From Acidobacteriota bacterium (GTDB lineage: Bacteria; Acidobacteriota; Terriglobia; 20CM-2-55-15): a stretch of 5,722 bases of DNA. The notes beneath the pieces were generated by a model. That model was not told the origin of the DNA. It worked only from the letters and a program-made list of their open reading frames with translations, and searched no databases. The position numbers and the translations under genes were made by a program. Shown here piece by piece: positions 1 to 5,507 of the stretch. The stretch's first letter is position 1; the number at the start of each line of letters is the position of its first letter. The DNA is taken from contig QHXD01000288.1 of NCBI GenBank assembly GCA_003223895.1, positions 1-5,722 of the forward strand, in the 5' to 3' direction.

Positions 1-465
1 CGGCGAGGTCGTGCCTGGAGCCTCGGTCTTGCGTTCGGCGCCCGTGCACTTATCGGCATCGAGGTCACACGTCCAGCGGCGATTGGCGATGTTGAAGGAG
101 ATCGTTCGCCCACTTGATGCGAAGTCGAATTGCTGGAATGGGAGGCGGTATGCCGTGTACGTCGTGCCCGACGCTGCGGTCAAAGCGGCAGCCACTTTTG
201 CGTGATCGAAGGCTGGATTGCGCGTTCCACGGGCGGGATCGATCAGCACAAACTCATTCCCGTTTTCCGTCGCCACCCGGTACCAGAAACGCTCATCCGG
301 CAGCCACGTCGGCCGGACACCCGCATGCAGCACCAGCGGATTCGTGTTATACCCCATGAATTTCTCGGCACGGGAATAGTCATCCGCGGTCAAAGCTCGA
401 GTCTGCGCGAAGCAGGGCATAACGGTGACGAGGCAGGCCAGCACTATGGAAAGTTTTCGCAGCAT
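1..465 (-). CDS. Secreted S9/DPP IV-like peptidase, N-terminal part (runs off left edge)
   Basis: The frame opens with ATG at 465-463 and stays open for 155 codons to the window edge. A strong Shine-Dalgarno sequence, GGAGGGA (minus strand, 477-471), lies 5 nt upstream and fixes the start. Residues 1-20 form a signal peptide: K/R at positions 3-4, a hydrophobic core at 5-16, and a probable cleavage after PCFA (A20|Q21), so the product is exported. The mature start (LTADDYSRAEKFMGYNTNP, from residue 25), the WLPDERFWYRV stretch (54-64) and the EFVLIDPARGTR stretch (71-82) resemble, from memory, the region ahead of the beta-propeller in acidobacterial DPP IV-type S9 peptidases. C134 and C140 could pair after export. 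The propeller and catalytic Ser-Asp-His domain would lie to the left, so activity cannot be judged here. The reading frame and export signal are solid; the family call is moderate. Another exported beta-propeller protein is the main alternative. Confidence 0.72.
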   Translation of the reverse strand, partial: MLRKLSIVLACLVTVMPCFAQTRALTADDYSRAEKFMGYNTNPLVLHAGVRPTWLPDERFWYRVATENGNEFVLIDPARGTRNPAFDHAKVAAALTAASGTTYTAYRLPFQQFDFASSGRTISFNIANRRWTCDLDADKCTGAERKTEAPGTTSP

Positions 466-492
466 TCCGATCCCTCCGTAAGAACTTCCCCG

Positions 493-521
493 ATTATCCC
501 TTTATTTGCTTTGGCGGGCAA
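493..521 (-). promoter_or_regulatory. Sigma70-like promoter for the leftward peptidase gene
   Basis: Read on the minus strand, a -35-like TTGCCC (521-516) and a -10-like GATAAT (498-493) are separated by exactly 17 bp. Transcription would start near 486, giving a leader of about 20 nt that contains the GGAGGGA ribosome site. The -35 end lies immediately beside the ATG of the divergent lipoprotein gene (524). RNA polymerase bound here would therefore cover that gene's translation-initiation region. Predicted by pattern only. Confidence 0.5.
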
Positions 522-523
522 AT

Positions 524-922
524 ATGCGAAAGATCATCGTCTTTGCCGGATTCATCGTCCTCGCCGGTTGCAGCCGCCAACAGCCGTCGTCAACTCCCAC
601 CGAGCAGCAACCCAAATCCGCAATGGCCGGAGTGACCAAAATGGCGCAGCTGGCCACGGATCCGTTCGCTCAGATGTCGTTTTCATTTGAAGGCAATCCC
701 TCACCCGCGGAAATTCAAGCGCGAGTGGACAAGGTACTCCCGATGTACGGACTGGAGATCAACAATGACAATCGCAGCCTTGCCGGCCGAACGCTCGTCG
801 CGCTTCGAAAGCAGTACGGACACAGCGAGATGGACATTCTCAACAAGATGATCAGCACACCCGCCAATGGAGCAAAGTTCGAAGAAGCCGCCGACCGAAT
901 CGCCGCAGGGATGAACCAATAA
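524..922 (+). CDS. Small lipoprotein of unknown function
   Basis: This 132-residue protein has a classic lipoprotein signal: R2 and K3, a hydrophobic core at 4-13, and lipobox L13-A14-G15-C16. The mature protein would be lipidated on C16; S17 at the +2 position favours the outer membrane under the general Lol rule. A Gln/Ser/Pro/Thr-rich tether follows (about 17-33), then a soluble domain of about 100 residues, probably largely helical, ending in an alpha-helical AADRIAAGMNQ tail. I recognise no family. ATG 524 is chosen because it puts the signal peptide at the N-terminus. A TTG 18 nt upstream (506) would add six residues (MLWRAN) with no advantage. Ribosome binding is weak; a GGCGGG at 513-518 is the only candidate. 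The gene is divergent from the peptidase gene, with 58 bp between starts, and its stop codon ends 3 nt before a large palindromic element. The reading frame is convincing; the role is unknown. Confidence 0.8.
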   Translation: MRKIIVFAGFIVLAGCSRQQPSSTPTEQQPKSAMAGVTKMAQLATDPFAQMSFSFEGNPSPAEIQARVDKVLPMYGLEINNDNRSLAGRTLVALRKQYGHSEMDILNKMISTPANGAKFEEAADRIAAGMNQ

Positions 923-925
923 GCC

Positions 926-1141
926 TCAGGCGAGGGTATTCCCCTCCTGGGACAGGAGGGGTGGACGCGCCATCAAAAAATGCCGCGAAGCCACCTTAGA
1001 AGGCGCGGCCGGGGTGGTCAGTTCGGCGAAACGTAGGCGCGCCTGTCTGACCACCCCGTCTGCGCCGCTTCGGTCGCTTCGCATCTTTTTCTTAATGGCG
1101 CAGCCACCCTCCTGTCCCAGGAGGGGAATACCCTCGCCTGA
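926..1141. repeat. 216-bp palindromic element with 35-bp terminal inverted repeats (MITE/REP-like)
   Basis: Positions 926-960 and 1107-1141 are perfect inverted repeats of 35 bp, beginning TCAGGCGAGGGTATTCCCCT. Homology between the arms continues inward with gaps: CGCGCCAT/TGCGCCAT, an A-rich run, GCGAAGC, then GAAG followed by a G/C-rich block and GGGGTGGTCAG. The whole interval is therefore an imperfect palindrome centred near 1034. Each terminus holds its own hairpin, CCCCTCCTG-GGA-CAGGAGGGG on the left arm. No convincing coding sequence lies within it. The size, long terminal repeats and nested symmetry suit a non-autonomous MITE or a compound REP-type element. I see no clear target-site duplication in the flanks. 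In RNA from either strand it should fold into a long stem, so it may limit transcription leaving the lipoprotein gene. That function is inference; the inverted symmetry is directly visible. Confidence 0.85.
1011..1057. repeat. Central stem-loop of the palindromic element
   Basis: GGGGTGGTCAG (1011-1021) and CTGACCACCCC (1047-1057) are a perfect 11-bp inverted repeat around a 25-nt loop. The loop itself contains the 10-bp self-complementary sequence AGGCGCGCCT (1035-1044). This is the strongest local hairpin of the 216-bp element and would fold in transcripts of either strand. No T-run follows on the plus strand, so it is not a canonical intrinsic terminator there. Confidence 0.8.
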
Positions 1142-1160
1142 TATTCGCTGACCCGCGGGA

Positions 1161-1180
1161 AACTTTGTGTCTTTGTGGTT
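1161..1180. repeat. Short CTTTGTG direct repeat in the leader region
   Basis: CTTTGTG occurs twice with an 8-bp period (1163-1169 and 1171-1177) inside AACTTTGTGTCTTTGTGGTT. From memory, the complementary string (AACCACAAAGACACAAAG) is a short sequence seen scattered between genes in many unrelated bacterial genomes. I cannot check that here. No function is assigned; it could be the remnant of a short dispersed repeat. Confidence 0.4.
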
Positions 1181-1198
1181 CCTCACACGTGGCCGTAT

Positions 1199-1225
1199 TT
1201 GCGAATACCCGTACTTAGTTAATAC
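1199..1225 (+). promoter_or_regulatory. Weak candidate promoter for the transporter operon
   Basis: TTGCGA (1199-1204) and TAATAC (1220-1225) resemble -35 and -10 boxes, but the 15-bp spacer is shorter than the preferred 17 bp. It would start transcription near 1232, leaving a leader of about 20 nt before ATG 1252. It is listed because the rest of 1142-1251 holds nothing better. Confidence is low. Confidence 0.25.
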
Positions 1226-1251
1226 GAAGGCTGCTTTACCGTCTTCCCTTT

Positions 1252-4200
1252 ATGCAGGATCTCCGCTACGCCCTCCGGATGCTCGGGAAGAGTCCCGGCT
1301 TCACCTTCATTGCGATCCTCACACTGGCTCTTGGTATCGGGGCGAACACAGCCATGTTTACGGTGATCAATGGCGTTCTGCTGGAACCGCTGGCGTATAC
1401 GGATCCGGACAGGCTGATGGTCATCACCGAAAGGGACGAGAAGCGGAACCAGGTTCAACCGTATTCGCTTTCCTGGCTCAATTTTCAGGACTGGGCCCGC
1501 GAGCAGCGCAGCTTCAGCGACCTCGCTCTGTTTCGAGTGGCCGGACAGTACAACAGCCTGCGCCAGGGTTTCCGGGAGTTGATGACCGTGCGGCAGGTCT
1601 CCGCAAATCTCCTCCCGATGCTCGGGGTGGCGCCGGTTGTGGGACGCGGTTTCACACCCGACGACGATAGGCTCGGCGCTCCTCCCACGATCATCCTGAC
1701 CTACGGCGGTTGGCAAAGACTCTTCACGGGATTCAATGCGACTGTCAACGAAACCGTCAGCCTGAACGGCGAAAGCTACCGCGTGATCGGCGTGCTTCCA
1801 CGAGGGTTTCAATTCGGCACTATCGATTTGAGCCAGCCTGTCGATGGCTTCATACCGATCGGCCTCGTGAGTGAGTCATGGATGACAATGCGCGAGCGCC
1901 GGCCGGGTATTGCCGCTCTCGGACGTTTGAAGCCGGGCGTGACACAGGTGCAGACGCAAGCTCAGTTGCAGGGAATTGCCAGGCAACTCGCGGTTTTGTA
2001 TCCGGCCGCGAATGAAAATCGCGGCGCTGCGGTAACCAGGCTGTTCGACGCCGTGGTCGATGAGGATATTCGAACAACTCTGTACCTGCTGTTCGTGACG
2101 GTGGGCTTCGTGCTGCTTATCGCTTGTGGAAACGTCGCCAATCTTCTTCTTGCCAGAGGCACGGCGCGGCAGAAAGAGATCGCCATCCGGTCCGCGCTCG
2201 GCGCGGCGCGCGGACGAATCGCGCGCCAATTGCTGATGGAAAGCGTGATTCTCGCAACGGCCGCAGGCGCCGCCGGACTGGTCGTTGCGATTGCGGGCAC
2301 GGACCTGCTTGCTGTAGCGGGTCCGCTGCCTCGAGTCGCATCTATCAATGTCGACTGGCGCGTGCTTGCCTTTTCTTTTGTGGTGTCCCTTTTGACGGGC
2401 ATCCTGTTCGGTCTCGCGCCTCTGCTCCAGTCCATGCGTTCAGACGTGCAACCGTCCCTGAAAGAAGGCGGAACAAGTTCCGGCCGGGGAAGATACACAC
2501 CTCAAAAGCTGCTCGTTGTGGGGGAAGTGGCATTGGCCGTCGTTTTACTGCTCGGAGCCGGATTGGTTCTGCGAAGCACTCTCAATGCGCTCAACGTGGA
2601 TCCAGGCTTTGAACCGCAGAATGTGGCGAGCTTCAGAGTCGTCATGTCGGCAAAAGAATTTCCAACGGGGCAATCCGTTCACAGCTTCTATCGCCGCCTC
2701 GAAGAAAGACTGCGCCTCACTCCGGGTGTGCAGGCGGCAAGTCTGACTTTGGGAGGTATGCCGAAACCGGTTGGCGTCAATAAGGATTACCTGCGCCTGA
2801 TGGGCATTCGGCTTCTCCAGGGACGATTTTTCGAGGAGCAGGATACGCTGAGCGCCCCGCCAGTCATCGTCATCGATGAACTTCTCGCAAAGGCGAGATT
2901 TCCAGGGGAGAACCCACTCGGTAAACCCTTCGTCATCGACCTGCCTGGAACGCCGCCCCGCGGCCTTGAAGTGCCGCGTCAGGTCGTTGGAGTGGTCAAT
3001 CACGTCAAGCGTTTTGGGATCGAGACGGAAGATCAGATCGTCGTTCAGGCGCAGTTCTACATTCCCACGGAGCAGGTGCCGGATGAGCTTTTTGAGAGCG
3101 GGAACGCCGGGTTCAGAATGTTTGTGAAGTATTCGCTTCGGGATCGGGAGATGTTCCCGGCTGTTTCTGAGGCGGTGCGCCATGTCGATCCGAAAGCATA
3201 CAACCCCGACATTACCGCGACAGGGTTCCTGAATATGGAGAATGGGATCAGGCAGGCCCTTGCACCACGCCGATTCGTGGCGAGACTGCTCGGGGCCTTT
3301 GCAGTTATCGGGTTCGTTTTGGCGGCAGTCGGCATTTACGGCGTCATGGCGTATTCGGTTTCCGAGCGGAGGCAGGAGATAGGCATCCGCATGGCGCTGG
3401 GAGCGGAAGTTCCTTACCTTGTGAAGATGGTATTGAGGCAGGCCGGAGTGCTTGCGGTCAGTGGTATTGTGCTGGGTTTGGTGGTTTCCTTCTGGCTGAC
3501 AAAATACATTTCATATTTGTTGTTCGAGATCACGCCCACGGATCCGATGACGTATGCGACGGCGGCGGCGCTCCTCTTCGTTGTGGCCCTTGCCGCCGCG
3601 TATGTTCCTGCTCGCCGCGCGATGGCTCTCGAACCCATGACGGCCCTGCGGGGGATGGATGAACGCGGGCTAAAGCCCGCGTCTACATTTCGGGAAGAAA
3701 GTGGTCCCCAAAGTCTAGTCGCGCGCTCTAGCCCGCGTTCCGAACCCATCATCGAAGTCCGCGTTATCCAAAAGATATCTCGGACAGTACGCGTGAAAAG
3801 CACGCCGGCCCTGGGCGGTGTCTCTCTTGCCGTTGAGCCAGCAACGATCTTCGGCCTCATCGGACAAAACGGCGCAGGAAAAACAACCCTCGTCAAAATC
3901 CTTTTGGGCCTCTGCAAGCCAACCTCCGGATACGCCAGGCTGCTTGGCTGCTCTCCCGGTGAACCGGTCGCTCAACGGAAGATTGGATACCTGCCGGAAT
4001 CCATGCGCATCCCGGATCATTTCATGCCCGAGAATTTTCTGCGTTACATGGGCAGGTTGAATGCAGTGGATGCTGTCCTGCTGGCGAAGCGGATCCCGGA
4101 ACTGCTCGAAAAGGTCGGCCTGGCTGAGGCCCGGAAACCCGTGAAGAGTTTTTCAAAAGGCATGCAGCAGCGGCTTGGCATCGCCCAGGCGCTGATCAAT

Positions 4201-4662
4201 GATCCGGAGGTCCTCTTCCTCGATGAGCCGACCGACGGTCTGGATCCCCTCGGACGAATCAAGGTAAGGGATCTTCTCGCCCAGCTCCGTGATGCGGGCA
4301 AAACCATTTTCCTGAATTCACATCTGCTCTCCGAAGTGGAGCTCGTTTGCGACCAGATTGTCATTCTCGACAAAGGCATTGTCGCTCGCACGACGACACC
4401 TTCCGAATTCACTCGAGGGACAGGCGAGTATGTTGTGCGCGTGCAAACAATCAATGACACTGTTCGACAGGTTACGCAGTCCATCGTTGGTCCTGCGGAG
4501 TGGCACGGCGACACGTTCCGTTTCACGCCGCGGGACGTCGCACACCTCAACGACTTGCTCGATGCGCTGCGCCGGGTTCCCGTGGCGATCGTGGCAGTGG
4601 AGCCGATAAAGCTTTCACTCGAGCAGTTTTTCATTCAGGTTGTGACCGACAAGGAACGTTGA
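1252..4662 (+). CDS. ADOP-type MacB/FtsX permease fused to a CcmA/NosF-class ABC ATPase
   Basis: The frame encodes 1136 residues. Residues 1-800 are a full ADOP permease: the family N-terminus MQDLRYALRMLGKSPGFT, TM1 (about 17-41), an extracytoplasmic MacB_PCD-like domain, FtsX core one (TMs about 277-300, 328-355 and 371-393, with EIAIRSALGAARGR at 309-322), a further TM (421-440), a second MacB_PCD-like domain, and FtsX core two (TMs about 678-701, 726-748 and 766-787, with ERRQEIGIRMALGA at 705-718). It ends PMTALR at 800, where such proteins normally stop. Residues 804-830 are encoded by an inverted palindromic repeat. Residues 832-1136 are an ABC ATPase. The ADOP half is usually encoded alone, near 800 residues; MacB itself has its ATPase at the N-terminus, so this order is unusual. 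The ATG matches the family start, but I see no good Shine-Dalgarno sequence. Probable role: membrane export or a mechanotransmission-like function, substrate unknown. It may be one protein or a recent gene fusion. Confidence 0.93.
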   Translation: MQDLRYALRMLGKSPGFTFIAILTLALGIGANTAMFTVINGVLLEPLAYTDPDRLMVITERDEKRNQVQPYSLSWLNFQDWAREQRSFSDLALFRVAGQYNSLRQGFRELMTVRQVSANLLPMLGVAPVVGRGFTPDDDRLGAPPTIILTYGGWQRLFTGFNATVNETVSLNGESYRVIGVLPRGFQFGTIDLSQPVDGFIPIGLVSESWMTMRERRPGIAALGRLKPGVTQVQTQAQLQGIARQLAVLYPAANENRGAAVTRLFDAVVDEDIRTTLYLLFVTVGFVLLIACGNVANLLLARGTARQKEIAIRSALGAARGRIARQLLMESVILATAAGAAGLVVAIAGTDLLAVAGPLPRVASINVDWRVLAFSFVVSLLTGILFGLAPLLQSMRSDVQPSLKEGGTSSGRGRYTPQKLLVVGEVALAVVLLLGAGLVLRSTLNALNVDPGFEPQNVASFRVVMSAKEFPTGQSVHSFYRRLEERLRLTPGVQAASLTLGGMPKPVGVNKDYLRLMGIRLLQGRFFEEQDTLSAPPVIVIDELLAKARFPGENPLGKPFVIDLPGTPPRGLEVPRQVVGVVNHVKRFGIETEDQIVVQAQFYIPTEQVPDELFESGNAGFRMFVKYSLRDREMFPAVSEAVRHVDPKAYNPDITATGFLNMENGIRQALAPRRFVARLLGAFAVIGFVLAAVGIYGVMAYSVSERRQEIGIRMALGAEVPYLVKMVLRQAGVLAVSGIVLGLVVSFWLTKYISYLLFEITPTDPMTYATAAALLFVVALAAAYVPARRAMALEPMTALRGMDERGLKPASTFREESGPQSLVARSSPRSEPIIEVRVIQKISRTVRVKSTPALGGVSLAVEPATIFGLIGQNGAGKTTLVKILLGLCKPTSGYARLLGCSPGEPVAQRKIGYLPESMRIPDHFMPENFLRYMGRLNAVDAVLLAKRIPELLEKVGLAEARKPVKSFSKGMQQRLGIAQALINDPEVLFLDEPTDGLDPLGRIKVRDLLAQLRDAGKTIFLNSHLLSEVELVCDQIVILDKGIVARTTTPSEFTRGTGEYVVRVQTINDTVRQVTQSIVGPAEWHGDTFRFTPRDVAHLNDLLDALRRVPVAIVAVEPIKLSLEQFFIQVVTDKER
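3661..3740. repeat. REPIN-like pair of inverted REP palindromes forming the fusion joint
   Basis: Two about 30-nt units face each other around a 20-nt spacer (3691-3710). Unit A, read on the minus strand from 3686 to 3661, is GTAG followed by ACGCGGGCTTTAGCCCGCGT and TC. Unit B, on the plus strand from 3715 to 3740, is CTAG followed by TCGCGCGCTCTAGCCCGCGT and TC. By eye 22 of the 26 positions match, and 25 of 30 if the preceding AAAT/AAGT is included. Unit A is itself a perfect 8-bp stem with a 2-nt loop (CGCGGGCT-AA-AGCCCGCG, 3664-3681). A GTAG tetranucleotide beside a GC-rich palindrome, and pairing of two units in inversion, are hallmarks of REP/REPIN elements mobilised by RAYT transposases. 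The element is read as codons 804-830 of the fusion. The pattern is certain; the REPIN assignment is inference. Confidence 0.75.
3745..4662 (+). other. ABC ATPase moiety of the fusion (CcmA/NosF class)
   Basis: Residues 832-1136 of the large frame hold every ATPase motif: Walker A GQNGAGKTT (871-879, Lys877), a Q-loop region with Glu in YLPES (E916), signature FSKGMQQR (967-974), Walker B VLFLDEP (987-993, catalytic E992), D-loop GLDP (996-999) and switch His1024 in NSHLLSEVE. A regulatory-type tail of about 80 residues follows (about 1055-1136). FSKGMQQR, LPES and the C-terminal tail are typical of ATPases that drive ABC-2 permeases (CcmA, NosF, NatA), and about 305 residues is the normal length of a stand-alone one. 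There is no Met just ahead of IIEVRVIQK (833-841). The only nearby in-frame start candidates are ATG 3655, before the repeat and preceded directly by GGGG with no spacer, and GTG 3793, which would remove the first strand. The usual A-loop aromatic appears absent (I842-S843). It could hydrolyse ATP for the permease encoded next. Confidence 0.88.
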
Positions 4663-4666
4663 ATAT

Positions 4667-5491
4667 ATGTGGGCAACGTACTGGAGCGCATTGGAAGAAG
4701 CCGGGCAGCGCCGGCTGATTGTCGTCCTCGTCGGGATCGCGCTGGTGACGACATTCTTTTTCAATCGAGCTGTGGGTTTTGGCAAGACGGCGGACGGCAT
4801 TGATGTCGTTTACGTTGGCCGGGATCTCACTCCATATACGAACAGAGGACCATATGCGCTCGCCGTCCCAGTGGTGCTCGGGCAGGAGATGTCCTTTGCG
4901 GGGACAGTATGGTTCATGCTGACGCTTCTTACAGCGTCCGTGCTGCTGGTTGAGACACTGGAAAGAGGCTGGATTGAACTGATCTTTTCCAAGGGCACGC
5001 GCCGATGGCAGATCCTGGCCGGACGTTTCCTGTGTAGCGCTACGCTGTTCTTCCTCCTGACATTCGTTGCCACGGCGCCCGTCGCAGCGCATTTGTGGTG
5101 GAAGACCGGCGTGCCCACGTGGCAATTCGTCGTCGCAGGGCTGATTCAGACTCTTGGTTTTGCTTCGGTGTTGTCCGTGGCTGCGCTCGCGACTCTTCCG
5201 CAGAAGGGCGTTGCCTTGCCGATCCTGTCCGCGTTTGGTGTCTGGTCGCTGTCGCCTCTGCTGATGAATCGGGAAGTGATTTACGGCGAATACATCAAAT
5301 CGGAATTTCTGCACCGGGTGCTCGACTGGGCCTATTACATCATGCCCAAATGCACCGAGATCGACGCCGTAGCTGCCGGTTTCCTTCAGAATTCTGCAAT
5401 TCAGACGTCGTGGCCTGTCTGGACAACCAGCCTGTTCACACTGTCCACTCTCGTCCTGACCCTCTGGCTGCTCGAACGAAAGTCGTTTTAG
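4667..5491 (+). CDS. ABC-2-type transporter permease (NosY-like)
   Basis: The product is a 274-residue membrane protein with about six TM helices: roughly 17-33, 79-96, 121-141, 153-175, 181-200 and 251-269. A long extracytoplasmic segment (34-78) lies between TM1 and TM2. ETLERGWIELIFSKGTRRW (96-114) followed by QILAGRF matches the cytoplasmic coupling segment of ABC-2 permeases, where E+G..e.lLSKP.+R.E...GK is usual. PKCTEI (227-232) corresponds to the loop preceding the last TM in this class. The ATG starts 4 nt after the stop of the fused ATPase; AAGGA (4651-4655) lies 11 nt upstream, inside the previous gene, so the two are probably translationally coupled. The protein is thus the expected membrane partner of that ATPase, two copies of each forming an exporter or membrane-maintenance transporter. 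The substrate cannot be deduced. The NosY resemblance is to the fold class; there are no nos genes here. Confidence 0.88.
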   Translation: MWATYWSALEEAGQRRLIVVLVGIALVTTFFFNRAVGFGKTADGIDVVYVGRDLTPYTNRGPYALAVPVVLGQEMSFAGTVWFMLTLLTASVLLVETLERGWIELIFSKGTRRWQILAGRFLCSATLFFLLTFVATAPVAAHLWWKTGVPTWQFVVAGLIQTLGFASVLSVAALATLPQKGVALPILSAFGVWSLSPLLMNREVIYGEYIKSEFLHRVLDWAYYIMPKCTEIDAVAAGFLQNSAIQTSWPVWTTSLFTLSTLVLTLWLLERKSF

Positions 5492-5507
5492 TAAAATTGC
5501 GGGCGAG

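Noticed and set aside
130..690. 186-codon plus-strand frame at the left end
   Set aside because: It runs antisense to the exported peptidase and then out of frame through the lipoprotein. Its composition (rich in R, H, P and S) is that of a shadow frame, whereas the opposing frame has a signal peptide and a strong ribosome site.
1047..1100. Rho-independent terminator on the plus strand ending at the T-rich run 1084-1090
   Set aside because: The strong central stem ends at 1057, too far from the T-run, and the sequence between them forms only a very short stem.
926..1141. CRISPR array or tRNA/riboswitch in the gene-free stretch
   Set aside because: There are no regularly spaced direct repeats, no cloverleaf or known aptamer pattern; the structure is entirely inverted symmetry.
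926..1186. 86-codon minus-strand frame with PPLLSQEGNTLA at its end
   Set aside because: It lies almost wholly within the 216-bp palindrome and simply translates the repeat arms (PLLGQEG and PLLSQEG are the two hairpin copies). There is no ribosome site and no protein-like composition.
1219..1812. 197-codon minus-strand frame opposite the permease N-terminus
   Set aside because: It is antisense to the clearly conserved ADOP N-terminus and has no domain or ribosome site.
3655..4662. Calling the ATPase as a separate gene from ATG 3655
   Set aside because: No stop separates it from the permease, the GGGG before the ATG has no spacing, and the first ~30 residues would be repeat-encoded. It is kept as a domain of the fusion, with independent initiation noted as a possibility.
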